Position numbers and translations under genes: made by a program. From an uncultured Eubacteriales bacterium (GTDB taxonomy: Bacteria > Bacillota > Clostridia > Christensenellales > Aristaeellaceae), in the NCBI GenBank assembly GCA_902793605.1, contig CADBEB010000021.1:1-64000 (forward strand): a stretch of DNA of 64,000 bases. The letters are read 5' to 3'. The notes under the pieces were generated by a model. That model saw only the letters and a program-made list of their open reading frames with translations, searched no databases and was not told the DNA's origin. This document shows positions 33,823 through 42,792 of the stretch, piece after piece; within the stretch, counting starts at the first letter, position 1, and each line of letters begins with the position of its first letter.

Positions 33823-36126
33823 TTACTGTTTCAGTCCGAACCGGGCCAGCAGATTGAACCACTCCTGGGAACCGAGGAAGCCGTTGTTAACCACTTCCCT
33901 GGAAACGCCCGAATTCAGCTGTGCAAGCCATGCGGCAGTACCGGCAGGATCTCCATCCCGGTCGAAGTAGGTGTGATACAGTCTGTCGAGGAACTGCGCG
34001 TTGTTGAACTTCTTGGCGATAAATTCGTCAGAGAAGATGAATCCATGCGCAACCTGCGCAGCAGTCACCCGTCTGGTGATCAGCGCCTGGCACCAGCCTT
34101 CGATACCGATCGGATCCCACGGCCGCTGCAGGCACTCGGTGTAGCACCGGGCAACGAAGGCCGTGATGTTCTCGTTCATATCCCTGAAGTAGGTCAGCTG
34201 GATCCAGCCGGGGGTCATCATGTAGTTGGCGCATACACCCAAGAATTCCTGGGATCCGCTGAAGCCGTTGATAACAGCATCCTTGGTCATACCGTTGTCG
34301 AACCGGGTCATCCAGTCGGCTTTTCCGATAGCATCGGAGGGACGGTTCAGCATCGTGTTGTATAAGATCTCGATAATTTCGCTCGGGGTCAGTTTCCGGT
34401 TGACGAACTCAATGCTGTCCGTAAATCTCTTGACGACCATCGCTGCGGGCATGCCGTTGAGGATCTCAGTGCACCATCCAAGCAGGCCGGCTTCTTCGGA
34501 AGGCCGGTTCAGGATGAGGTTGTAGCAGCGTTCCACATAGTTACGGGTCAGCGTCGTGCAGAACCGGATCCCGGGATGGGTTTTCGCGTACTCATGGCAG
34601 GGGCCGTTCACGGGAGCCAGCAGAAATCCGGCAGTGCCCAGGGCATCCGCTGCAAGATAAGCGTCGGCGGGGCAGTCGTCATAGCGCATCCAGCCGTTGG
34701 CGGGCCTTCCCGCGAACGCGTTGGAGCCGATCGTCTTAACGGTACCCGGAATACGGATCATCGTCGCGCTGACGCAGTCGCTGAACGCTTCCTGGCCGAT
34801 TTCGGTCACGCCGTTCGGGATCGCGATCTCTTTCACCAGCCTGCAGCCGGAGAAGGTGTTGTTCAGGATCTTCGTCGTGCCTGTCGGCAGATGCAGTGTC
34901 GTGGCTTGATTACAGTTCTGGAAAGCGTAGCCGCCGATCTGGGTCACACCGTCGGGGATCAGGATCTCCTGCAGCGTGGTACAGTTGGCAAAAGCGCTCA
35001 CGCCAATGTTCTTCAGGCTGGCCGGGAATACGACATGCTTCAGGGCGCCGCAGTTGGCAAAAGCGCTGTTGCCGATGGAAACCAGGTTGGTTGTCAGCGC
35101 CAGGCCCTGCAGGGCAGCGCAGCCGTTGAAAGCATTGTTGCCGATCGTATCCAGGGCTTCCGGCAGAGTGAGGGCTTCCAGTTTAATGCAACCCATGAAG
35201 CATTCAGCCGGGATGAAGACCGTGTTGTTGGCGATCGAAACGGATTTCAGGTTTGTACAATTCTTGAAGGCGCCGGCAGACAGATCCAGCGTCACGTTAG
35301 CCGGGATTGTAACAGACTCGATCAGTGTGTCTCCCGCAAAGGCGGTCTGGGAAAGGCCGACTACGTTGATTCCTTTGACAGACTGGGGGAACACGATCGT
35401 GGGAGTATTCTTCTCGAATCCGACGATCCAGCCGTCTTCATTGATAATGAAGGTGCCGTCGGAAGCGCCGCCCATCAGCTCGTCGTTCTTGTCTTCATCG
35501 ACGATCTCCTCGTCGACGATCTCGTCATCGGCATCGCTGTTGGTGTTGGCGTCGTCAGTCTTGACTTCATCGATCTTGGCGTCGTCAGTCTTGGCGTCGT
35601 CGGCATCATCAGCAGCAGGTGCATCAGCAGCGGGAGCATCGGCAGTAGGCGCGTCAGCAGCGGGAGCGTCGGCAGCGGGAGCATCATCAGCGGGAGCATC
35701 GGCAGCAGGTGCGTCAGCAGCGGGAGCATCGGCAGCAGGTGCGTCAGCAGCAGGTGTGTCGGCAGCAGGTGCGTCGGCAGCAGGTGCGTCGGCAGCGGGA
35801 GCGTCGGCAGCAGGTGCGTCAGCAGCAGGTGCGTCAGCAGCAGGTGCGTCAGCAGCGGGAGCGTCAGCAGCGGGAGCGTCAGCAGCAGGTGCGTCAGCAG
35901 CAGGTGCGTCAGCAGCGGGAGCGTCAGCAGCAGGTGCGTCAGCAGCAGGTGCGTCAGCATCAGCAGCAGGTGCGTCAGCAGCGGGAGCGTCAGCAGCAGG
36001 TGCGTCGGCAGCAGGTGTGTCGACCGCAGGTGTGTCAGCAATAGGAGCATCATCGGTTGCAAACGCGGTCAGTCCGATGCTGCTCACCAGCAGGCACAGA
36101 GCCAAGAACAATGCAAGTTTCTTCAT
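33823..36126 (-). CDS. Secreted Ala-Asp-Pro-repeat / LRR / DUF4214 surface protein
   Basis: A 767-residue exported protein. Signal peptide about 1-23 (KKLALFLALCLLVSSIGLTA). Residues about 27-185 are a low-complexity region of AADAP pentapeptides, then an acidic segment (to about 230). Next are about nine BspA-type leucine-rich repeats (about 240-525; for example NLVSIGNSAFANCGALKHV), and last about three DUF4214 units (from about 535; CYNLILNRPSEEAGLLGWC). BspA-type LRRs and DUF4214 occur in surface or secreted proteins of gut bacteria. No LPXTG, SLH or other anchor is seen. ATG 36126 follows GGGGAACGGTAAC. It has its own promoter and terminator, so it is a single-gene unit. Confidence 0.93.
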   Translation of the reverse strand: MKKLALFLALCLLVSSIGLTAFATDDAPIADTPAVDTPAADAPAADAPAADAPAADADAPAADAPAADAPAADAPAADAPAADAPAADAPAADAPAADAPAADAPAADAPAADAPAADAPAADTPAADAPAADAPAADAPAADAPADDAPAADAPAADAPTADAPAADAPAADDADDAKTDDAKIDEVKTDDANTNSDADDEIVDEEIVDEDKNDELMGGASDGTFIINEDGWIVGFEKNTPTIVFPQSVKGINVVGLSQTAFAGDTLIESVTIPANVTLDLSAGAFKNCTNLKSVSIANNTVFIPAECFMGCIKLEALTLPEALDTIGNNAFNGCAALQGLALTTNLVSIGNSAFANCGALKHVVFPASLKNIGVSAFANCTTLQEILIPDGVTQIGGYAFQNCNQATTLHLPTGTTKILNNTFSGCRLVKEIAIPNGVTEIGQEAFSDCVSATMIRIPGTVKTIGSNAFAGRPANGWMRYDDCPADAYLAADALGTAGFLLAPVNGPCHEYAKTHPGIRFCTTLTRNYVERCYNLILNRPSEEAGLLGWCTEILNGMPAAMVVKRFTDSIEFVNRKLTPSEIIEILYNTMLNRPSDAIGKADWMTRFDNGMTKDAVINGFSGSQEFLGVCANYMMTPGWIQLTYFRDMNENITAFVARCYTECLQRPWDPIGIEGWCQALITRRVTAAQVAHGFIFSDEFIAKKFNNAQFLDRLYHTYFDRDGDPAGTAAWLAQLNSGVSREVVNNGFLGSQEWFNLLARFGLKQ
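35610..36050 (-). repeat. 15-bp coding tandem repeats (AADAP)
   Basis: Units read GCTGCTGACGCACCT or GCTGCTGACGCTCCC on the minus strand, about 28 copies with few interruptions. Third-position choices alternate in blocks, which points to expansion by slippage or recombination of multi-unit segments. Confidence 0.92.
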
Positions 36127-36222
36127 GTTACCGTTCCCCTTTTCTAAATTGTTTTTAAACAAGTCCTCCTGCGGGACTTTGCGTCCAACGTGTCAGAAAG
36201 CCCTGTTAAACGGGATGTGAGA

Positions 36223-36251
36223 ATTATATTCGATTGCGAAATAGTTTTCAA
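36223..36251 (-). promoter_or_regulatory. Predicted strong promoter of the surface-protein gene
   Basis: Minus strand: -35 TTGAAA (36246-36251), 17-nt spacer, -10 TATAAT (36223-36228). Upstream DNA to about 36415 is AT-rich, unlike the rest of the window, and could act as an UP-type element. The leader is about 90 nt. Confidence 0.82.
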
Positions 36252-36418
36252 GCGACCGTTTACGCTTTCTTCACAGTTTCGAAATACTTTGGGTCAATTT
36301 TGGTGTGTCGCTCTTCATTTCCGGTTCTTTTTCCACAATATTTTGTGTTTTCAGTCACACCTTACAATTTTGTTTATTATTTATTACTTTTTTGTCATCT
36401 TTTGGAAGAACCTCCCCC

Positions 36419-36598
36419 ATGTCATTTCGACCGAAGCGAAGCGTAGTGGAGAAATCTCCCCTCGTGTCATTTCGACCGAAGCAAAGCGTAGTGGAGAAAT
36501 CTCCCCCCCGTGTCATTTCGACCGAAGCGAAGCGTAGTGGAGAAATCTCCCCTCGTGTCATTTCGAGCGGAACGCAGTGGAGTCGAGAAATCTCCCTC
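36419..36598. repeat. Four family A repeats in direct tandem
   Basis: GTCATTTCGA occurs at 36421, 36466, 36512 and 36557, each followed by GTGGAGAAATCTCCC or GTCGAGAAATCTCCC. Three units are nearly identical; the fourth has a different centre. Confidence 0.92.
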
Positions 36599-36600
36599 CG

Positions 36601-37779
36601 TTACCCCTCGCCGCCAAAATCACTGATAAATCCCTTATATTTCCCGATGATCGCGTCCCAGCTGTAATCTTCCCTGACATATTTCTCGCCGTTCCGGCGC
36701 ATCTGCCGGTAGGCCCCCGGGTGGTTCTGCAGCCATTTCAGCCCTTCCGCGAACACCCCGTAGCTCTCAAACCAGAGCCCGGCTTTACTCCGCTCGCAGT
36801 GCCCCTTCAGCACCTCGCAGTATCCGCTGACCAGCACTGGCCGGCCCATCATCATGCTCTCCAGCACCACCATGCTCAGGCTCTCAAACCGGCTGTGCAG
36901 CACCAGCGCGAAGGCCTCCTTCATCACCGCCAGCTTCATTTCGTCGCTCACAAAGCCCAGCGGGATGATGTCGTCCTCCTCCGGGATCTCCATCACCGGC
37001 TTGCCCATCAGCACCAGCTTCAGGTCCCCGCCGTTCTCCTGCTTGTACCGCCGGAAGTATTCGAACATCTCCCCGCAACCCTTGCTCGGGTCGATCCGCC
37101 CCGCGTAGACCAGGTACTTCTGCCCCCGCAGCCCCTCCGGGATTTCCGGCAGCTCGCCTTCCGGCATGTCCATCCCGATGCCGGTCACCGTCTCCGGCTT
37201 GCCGCACACCGCCGGGAACCGCATCCTTGCGAACGCCCGCTCCTCCGGCGTCAGCCAGACCAGGCCTTTCGCCGCCCCGAACACCTTCTCGTAGTGCCGC
37301 AGGTACACCGGCGCCTCGTCGTGGGTCGTCGGGATCAGCGCCGCGTTCTCAAATCCCAGCGGCATCCCCGTCGCCGTCAGGTAGTACAGGTACGTCATGA
37401 AGAACACGACCCGGTATTCCCCGTGCTCCTTCTGCAGGGCCCTGATCACCTCCGGGCAGCAGGGCCCCTGCTCCTCGATCCATTTCTGCTCGTCCCGGTC
37501 CGTGTGCCCTTCCGGGCCGAACACCTTCGCGCTGATCCGGTCGAACCGCTCCTGCTTCCGTTCCTTCCGGACTGGCCACCGCTTCACCCGCACGCCGTTG
37601 ATCGTTTCCTCCCCGGCCGGGTAGTGGTTCGCCCACGTGGTGTAGTCCAGCGCGCACGTCGTGTAGACCGTCACCTCATAGTACTCCGCCAGCCGCTCCG
37701 CGACCTGCCGGCAATACAGCTCCGATCCCCCGTTCACTTCCAGCCCATACCGCTGGCACACAAATGCGATCTTCTCCAT
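36601..37779 (-). CDS. Glycosyltransferase family 4 (GT-B)
   Basis: A 392-residue enzyme. It begins EKIAFVCQRYGLEVNGGSEL with the GG acceptor-loop typical of GT4. The C-terminal domain has YLVYAGRIDPSKGCGEMFEYF and ESMMMGRPVLVSGYCEV. I start at ATG 37779, with GAAGG upstream; the longer frame runs into a family A repeat. It is one of three GT4 genes in a row with similar N termini, suggesting a duplicated set that builds one repeat unit. Confidence 0.9.
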   Translation of the reverse strand: MEKIAFVCQRYGLEVNGGSELYCRQVAERLAEYYEVTVYTTCALDYTTWANHYPAGEETINGVRVKRWPVRKERKQERFDRISAKVFGPEGHTDRDEQKWIEEQGPCCPEVIRALQKEHGEYRVVFFMTYLYYLTATGMPLGFENAALIPTTHDEAPVYLRHYEKVFGAAKGLVWLTPEERAFARMRFPAVCGKPETVTGIGMDMPEGELPEIPEGLRGQKYLVYAGRIDPSKGCGEMFEYFRRYKQENGGDLKLVLMGKPVMEIPEEDDIIPLGFVSDEMKLAVMKEAFALVLHSRFESLSMVVLESMMMGRPVLVSGYCEVLKGHCERSKAGLWFESYGVFAEGLKWLQNHPGAYRQMRRNGEKYVREDYSWDAIIGKYKGFISDFGGEG

Positions 37780-37793
37780 CAGCAAACCTTCCC

Positions 37794-37864
37794 GTGTCAT
37801 CCCGAGCGCAGCCCAGGGCAAATCTCACCGTGTCATCCCGAGCGAAGTCGAGGGATCTCCTTCG
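37794..37864. repeat. Two family A repeats
   Basis: GTGTCATCCCGAGCGCAGCCCAGGGCAAATCTC looks like the long form with its hairpin deleted (first part GTGTCATCCCGAGCGCAG). A standard short copy ending GAGGGATCTCC follows. Confidence 0.8.
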
Positions 37865-37889
37865 TATCCCTGACCGTACCAAATCTTTT

Positions 37890-39068
37890 TTACCCCAGGT
37901 GCTTGAAATACTCTATATACCTCTGGGTAATAACTCCCCAATCGAAGTGCTCAAGCACATACCGTCTCCCATTCTCCCCCATCTTCTCCGCTTCGTCTTT
38001 CTTCTCCGTCAGCTTCTTCAGCCCTTCCTCAAACTCCTCATAACTCCCAAAACAAATCCCTCCTTGTGCCTGCTCAACAAAACCTTTTGTGACAGCACAA
38101 GCACCGTTCACCATCACCGGCCTCCCGGCCAGCCAGCTCTCCATGATCACGATCGAGAAGCTCTCCATCTCGCTCGGGTTGCAAAACACCTCCGCCGCCC
38201 CGTACGCGTCATACTTGTCCTGCCGGTCCACAAACCCCAGGTCGATGATGTTCTCCTGATCCGGGATCTCAACCTTCCCTCCGCCGATGAGCACCAGCTT
38301 CAGCTCCGTCCCCGGGTTCTTCTCCCGGTATTCCGTAAAGTACCGGATCAGCAGATCCACCCGCTTCCCGGTATCCTTCCGCCCGGCGTACAGGATGAAC
38401 GGCGCTTCGATCCCGTATTTCTTCCGGAACCGCTCCCCGTCCGCCTGCCAGTCGGTTTCCATCCCGATGCCGAACGTCGTGAAGGTCTCCCCCTTCACCC
38501 CGTACAGCTTCTCCGCCAGCAGCCGCTCCGGCTCCGCGTTGAAGATCATCCCGCGCACTTTCGAAAACGCTTCCCGGAAGCACTCCATATACGCGTAGCT
38601 CTCGTCGTGAAGGCAGGGGATCAGGATGCTCTTCTCCGGCCACACCCGGCATCCGTAGTATGTCGTCCCGAACATGTACGGGATGAACACAAACAGCCCG
38701 TAGTCCTTCCCATACCGCCGGAGGAAGCTGTACAGCCGCTTGCTGTTCACCATCTCCTTGCAGAAGGTCTTTTCCTCTTCCGGCGTCAGCCTTTCCCCGG
38801 CCATCAGCTTCCCGTTCACTCGGTCAAACGCGGCGGTATCCCGTTTCCGCACCCGGAAGCGCCGCACCGGGATCCCGGCTTCCTCCGTTACCCCCGGCTT
38901 ATGGAAGTTCCGGTTCCAGTCGCTCGCGAAGCACTCCACGCAGGTCGTCAGCACTTCCACTTCCACCCCTGCGTCCTTCAGGTGGTGCACCACCCCCCGC
39001 AGCTCCGCTTCCGCGCCGCCTCCGATCTTCTCCCCGTACCACGGAATCACAAACCCGATCTTCTTCAT
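37890..39068 (-). CDS. Glycosyltransferase family 4 (GT-B)
   Basis: A 392-residue enzyme starting KKIGFVIPWYGEKIGGGAEAE. The C-terminal domain has FILYAGRKDTGKRVDLLIRYF and the donor loop FCNPSEMESFSIVIMESWLAG. Its length and plan match the neighbouring GT4 at 36601. Substrate unknown. Repeats A and B separate it from both neighbours. Confidence 0.9.
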   Translation of the reverse strand: MKKIGFVIPWYGEKIGGGAEAELRGVVHHLKDAGVEVEVLTTCVECFASDWNRNFHKPGVTEEAGIPVRRFRVRKRDTAAFDRVNGKLMAGERLTPEEEKTFCKEMVNSKRLYSFLRRYGKDYGLFVFIPYMFGTTYYGCRVWPEKSILIPCLHDESYAYMECFREAFSKVRGMIFNAEPERLLAEKLYGVKGETFTTFGIGMETDWQADGERFRKKYGIEAPFILYAGRKDTGKRVDLLIRYFTEYREKNPGTELKLVLIGGGKVEIPDQENIIDLGFVDRQDKYDAYGAAEVFCNPSEMESFSIVIMESWLAGRPVMVNGACAVTKGFVEQAQGGICFGSYEEFEEGLKKLTEKKDEAEKMGENGRRYVLEHFDWGVITQRYIEYFKHLG

Positions 39069-39123
39069 CTAACCCCTCAAACGAAATCCCCAAAAACCTC
39101 TCACTGCCCGTCAACTCGCACAG

Positions 39124-39198
39124 CGTGGTACTGTGGGGACGGTTCGTGGAGTCACACTTTACGTGGGACGGAAGGAACCGTCCCCATCCGTACCACGC
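39124..39198. repeat. Family B inverted repeat
   Basis: CGTGGTACTGTGGGGACGG...TTC and GAACCGTCCCCATCCGTACC...ACG enclose GTCACACTTTACGTGGGACG, the second central sequence type of family B (also at 44895 and 46100). Confidence 0.88.
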
Positions 39199-39227
39199 CT
39201 CCATCACGTAGCACTACTGCACCCTTC

Positions 39228-40304
39228 TCAACCCCCAATTATCTTCCCCAGACACTTCTTCATCCTCTCACTGACCACTTCATAACTGAACTTCTTCAGC
39301 TGCTTCTCTCTTTCAATCTTAAGGGCATCCCTTAACCTTTCATCCCTCACAACCCGATCGATCGCCGCAGCGGCCACCGCCGGATCACTATCCTCCAGCA
39401 GCAGTCCTGCTCCTCCCATCGTCCCCGGCACCGCCGCCGCCCGCAACGCCACAATCGGTTTCCCGAAGTACATCGCCTCAATGATTGGCACGCAGAACCC
39501 CTCATGCTCGCTCATGCACACAAACACATCCGCCAGCCGATAATACGCCAGGATCGCCCGGAAACTGATCTGCCCCGGGAAGATCACGCTGTCCTCAATC
39601 CCCAGCGCCTTCACATACCCCTGCAGCCGCCCCAGGTAACTCTCCATCCCCGTGCTGCTCCCTACCAGGAACAGCCGGCTCTTCGGATTGTAGTACTTCC
39701 GGTAGTACCGGAACGCCCGGATCACGTTCTCCTGCTTCTTATTCGGGGCGATCCGCCCGACGAACAGCAGGTTCGTGATCCCGTCCCCCTGGTATTTCTT
39801 CAGGACATCCTTATCCGGTTCCCTGTCGTAGTCCTCCAGCGGGATCACGATCGGGCACACGTCGATCGGGCATTTGAACCCGAGCCTCCGCATGTCCTGC
39901 CGGTTGAAGTCGCTGTCCGCGATCCCGTATGGGAACGCCCGGGCAATCAGCTGCATCTCCTGCAGCCCGCTCATCGCCCGTGCGACCGCTTGTTCGTTAT
40001 ATCCCCGGAAGAACTCCGGCGGCGTGATGTTGTGATACCGCATCACTTTCCGCCCGCCGAGCCGCGGCACCCACATGTTCAGCGGGTCACCGGTCGATCC
40101 GTGGTAGATCAGCAGATCCTCGTCCTCGAGCTCCGGCATCTCCCGCATCGGCTTCACGCTGCCGGCCGGTAGGCGGTCGTCGATGTTCTCGGCATAGTTC
40201 TCCGTCTCGATCCCCATCTCCCGGATCATCTGCCGGATCGCCAGCGTATCGTTGCTCACCGCGTCCCCGAAAGACATCGTCGGTAGCAGCTGAATAATCT
40301 TCAT
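39228..40304 (-). CDS. Glycosyltransferase family 4 (GT-B)
   Basis: A 358-residue enzyme beginning KIIQLLPTMSFGDAVSNDTL. RYHNITPPEFFRGYN is a conserved block in clostridial GT4 proteins of surface-glycan clusters. The C-terminal domain has NLLFVGRIAPNKKQENVIRAF and MSEHEGFCVPIIEAMYFGKP. The acetyltransferase gene lies 63 nt upstream across a family C hairpin. Confidence 0.9.
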   Translation of the reverse strand: MKIIQLLPTMSFGDAVSNDTLAIRQMIREMGIETENYAENIDDRLPAGSVKPMREMPELEDEDLLIYHGSTGDPLNMWVPRLGGRKVMRYHNITPPEFFRGYNEQAVARAMSGLQEMQLIARAFPYGIADSDFNRQDMRRLGFKCPIDVCPIVIPLEDYDREPDKDVLKKYQGDGITNLLFVGRIAPNKKQENVIRAFRYYRKYYNPKSRLFLVGSSTGMESYLGRLQGYVKALGIEDSVIFPGQISFRAILAYYRLADVFVCMSEHEGFCVPIIEAMYFGKPIVALRAAAVPGTMGGAGLLLEDSDPAVAAAAIDRVVRDERLRDALKIEREKQLKKFSYEVVSERMKKCLGKIIGG

Positions 40305-40329
40305 TGAAACTCCTAAACAATAAATACTT

Positions 40330-40372
40330 TGGCCGAAGGGGTTTAAGGGGGCGATCGGAAAGCCCCCTTAGA
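40330..40372 (-). repeat. Family C hairpin overlapping a stop codon
   Basis: Arms TAAGGGGGC and GCCCCCTTA with loop GATCGGAAA; GGCCGAAGGGGTT is adjacent. The TAA stop of the acetyltransferase gene is inside the right arm. Confidence 0.75.
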
Positions 40373-41453
40373 AATCTGGCATTTCATCAGAAGAAGCATG
40401 TTTCTTTGCTTCTTCTTTGATCTCTCTCATGATGGCGTCAATATCGATCTCCGTCTCCTCGTCCGTATCCTCTTCCTGCTTCTCCCGGTCGCCTTCCTCC
40501 ACGGCCCTCAAAGCAATGAAGACCTTCTCTCCCTGCTCCCGGATCAGTTCGATCTCGCTCAGCACGCCTTCCGTAACCGGCAGTTCAATGATCTTCTGCC
40601 CTTCGCTCGCCTTCAGCTCGATGACCGTTTCCCCTTCGGGGCCCGTCACGCGGATGACGCCCTTTTCCATCCCTTCCCGCCGGTACTGCATGAGCCATTC
40701 TGCGCGGTCGGTCAGGATCTTCCCTTTTGTTTTATACAGCCAGTATCCGGGTGTTTCCGTCAGTCCGGGAATTCGTTCTCCCCAGCCTTCCGTGAACAGG
40801 ATCCCTTCGCTCCTGGCGAAGATTTCCTGCACCGCCGGGTTCTCCGGGCTCGTCTCCTGCGGGTCGATCGCCTTGATCTGCTTCGCAGGCACCCCGCCCC
40901 AGATCGTATTCGCCGGCACTTCCGTCCCCGGCGTTACCACCGCGCCGGCGGCGATCACTGCGTTGTCCCCGATCTTACACGGCCCGAGAATCGTGCATCC
41001 GCTCGCCAGCCATACGCCTTTGCCGATCTCGATATCGCTGTTTTCCCGGATTTCCGCGTCCCGCCGCAGCGTTCCCGTCAGCTGCGGATCGTGACTTCCC
41101 GTCAGGATGCTCACGCCGGACCCGGCGAAGGTCGCCTCGCCGATTTTGATCCTCCCGCTGTTCGTGTTGAAGAAGCAGGTGAACACCTTCGCCGTCTCGT
41201 CAATCTCCAGCCGGTCCGGATCACCCCACACCGTCGGTGTGATGCTCAACCTGCGGTTCAGCCGCCTCAGTTCTTCCCCGTTTTCATACAGCTGGTCGAA
41301 AAACCAGTTAAAGTCCATCCGGCTCAGCCGCTCACGAAACCCTCGGTCCACATCACCGATCCGGTCGTTCACATTCGCGATCCGGTTCGCCAGTTCGTCA
41401 AACCGCCCCGGCGCATGCAGGAACGCTCCAATGATCTTCTTGATCTTACCCAT
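40368..41453 (-). CDS. Hexapeptide-repeat acetyltransferase with extra N- and C-terminal regions
   Basis: A 361-residue protein. Residues about 1-75 are helical and charged (ANRIANVNDRIGDVDRGF). Residues about 95-200 form a left-handed beta-helix of the maltose/CatB acetyltransferase type (ILTGSHDPQ with the catalytic His, then IGKGVWLASGCTILGPCKIG and WGGVPAKQIK). From about 250 on there is an unfamiliar beta-rich piece and a Glu/Asp-rich tail. It probably O-acetylates a sugar of the glycan. The next gene upstream is the ABC ATPase. Confidence 0.85.
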   Translation of the reverse strand: MGKIKKIIGAFLHAPGRFDELANRIANVNDRIGDVDRGFRERLSRMDFNWFFDQLYENGEELRRLNRRLSITPTVWGDPDRLEIDETAKVFTCFFNTNSGRIKIGEATFAGSGVSILTGSHDPQLTGTLRRDAEIRENSDIEIGKGVWLASGCTILGPCKIGDNAVIAAGAVVTPGTEVPANTIWGGVPAKQIKAIDPQETSPENPAVQEIFARSEGILFTEGWGERIPGLTETPGYWLYKTKGKILTDRAEWLMQYRREGMEKGVIRVTGPEGETVIELKASEGQKIIELPVTEGVLSEIELIREQGEKVFIALRAVEEGDREKQEEDTDEETEIDIDAIMREIKEEAKKHASSDEMPDF

Positions 41454-41484
41454 TAGACAACCTTTCTAATCATATAATAATTTG

Positions 41485-41525
41485 TCGCCGAAGGTTTCCA
41501 AAGGGCGATCGGAAAGCCCTTTGGC
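41485..41525 (-). repeat. Family C hairpin
   Basis: Arms CCAAAGGGC and GCCCTTTGG with loop GATCGGAAA; CGCCGAAGG is adjacent. The arms differ from the copies at 26968 and 40330 but still pair. Confidence 0.75.
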
Positions 41526-41547
41526 GCGCCCGCAGGCGCTGAACCTT

Positions 41548-42792
41548 TTATCTGATACTCCATGAGTGAGAAAGTGCAATCTCTCCCGGAGTCTGCACTT
41601 TCCCCGCAATCTCCAGCCTGCAGATATTCCTCCAGAAATCGTAATTAAACCCGTCCGGCTTGTGCAGCGCCAGATCAACCACATACGTCCCGTTGCTGAC
41701 CGGCAGGTTCTCAACCTTCAGGTCGATGCTCCCCTTTTCCTTCAGATCCACCGGCTTCGCCGTGTCGATCAGCGTGTTCGTCCCGTAGACCATCGTCCCG
41801 TCGTTCCGGTAGATCGCCAGGCCGATCACCACGTCCTTCAGTTCTTTCTGCGCCTCGTAGTCGATGTGCACCGTGAAGGGCTCCCACGGGGAATACTCGT
41901 ACCGTTTCTTCCCCTCCGCGTCGATCACGCTCACATCCGTCATCTTCGCTTCTCCGCTGCCCCAGCGCTTCAGCTTCCCTTCCTCGTCCTTCTCCACGAC
42001 CAGCTTGTCTTTTTGTTCGTCCTGTCCGTGGAGATTTTTCTTACTCATCTGCTCCATATAGACCGGATGCACATCCCGCGGCAGGCCCTCGAGGCGAATC
42101 ACCCCGTCCTCGATCCAGATGCTCCGGTCGCAGATGTTCTCGATCTGGGACATCGCGTGGCTGACGATGACGATCGTCGTACCCTTGCCCTTGATCTCCT
42201 GCAGTTTCCGGAAGCACTTCGCCTGGAAAGCCGCGTCCCCCACGGCCAGGATCTCGTCGATCAGCAGGATGTCCGCGTCCACGTTGATCGCCACCGCGAA
42301 GGCCAGCCGCATATACATCCCGCTGGAGTAAGTCCGCACCGGGTTGTCGATGAACTCCTCCAGCTCGCTGAAGGCGATGATCTCCTCCAGCCGCTCGTCG
42401 ATCTCCTTCCGGCTCAGGCCGAAGATCGAGGCATTCGTGTAGATATTCTCCAGTCCGCTCAGGTCCGGGTGGAACCCGGCCCCCAGCTCGATCAGGCTGC
42501 TCACCCGTCCGGTCATTCTGATCGTTCCCGCGTCCGGATACAGGATCTTCGTCAGCAGCTTCAGCGTCGTGCTCTTGCCGCACCCGTTCTCGCCGATCAG
42601 GCCGACCGCTTCCCCCTTGCGCACCTGGAAGCTGATGCCCTTCAGCACCTGGTGGTCCTCATGCTTCCGCCGCGCGGCGAACAGCAGCCGTTCCTTCAGC
42701 GTGTTCCCCCGGTCTTTGTATATCCGGAATTTCTTCTTCACGTTCCGGACGTCGATGACCACGGGAGCGTTGTTCTTTTCCGTGCTCATCAC
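41548..42792 (-). CDS. wzt: Polysaccharide ABC exporter, ATPase with Wzt-like C-terminal domain
   Basis: Energises export of a completed glycan. Residues about 10-245 form the ATPase: Walker A GENGCGKST, signature YSSGMYMRLAFAVA, Walker B ILLIDEILAVGD and His switch VSHAM. The region from about 285 to 414 is a beta-rich domain like the carbohydrate-recognition part of Wzt (GTNTLIDTAKPVDL, NGTYVVDLALHKPDG). That domain class reads a terminal modification before export. Its start overlaps the permease stop by 4 nt. Confidence 0.93.
   Translation of the reverse strand: MMSTEKNNAPVVIDVRNVKKKFRIYKDRGNTLKERLLFAARRKHEDHQVLKGISFQVRKGEAVGLIGENGCGKSTTLKLLTKILYPDAGTIRMTGRVSSLIELGAGFHPDLSGLENIYTNASIFGLSRKEIDERLEEIIAFSELEEFIDNPVRTYSSGMYMRLAFAVAINVDADILLIDEILAVGDAAFQAKCFRKLQEIKGKGTTIVIVSHAMSQIENICDRSIWIEDGVIRLEGLPRDVHPVYMEQMSKKNLHGQDEQKDKLVVEKDEEGKLKRWGSGEAKMTDVSVIDAEGKKRYEYSPWEPFTVHIDYEAQKELKDVVIGLAIYRNDGTMVYGTNTLIDTAKPVDLKEKGSIDLKVENLPVSNGTYVVDLALHKPDGFNYDFWRNICRLEIAGKVQTPGEIALSHSWSIR

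Noticed and set aside
35610..36050. 15-bp repeats as a noncoding satellite or CRISPR
   Set aside because: They are in frame within a signal-peptide-bearing protein and encode regular AADAP units.
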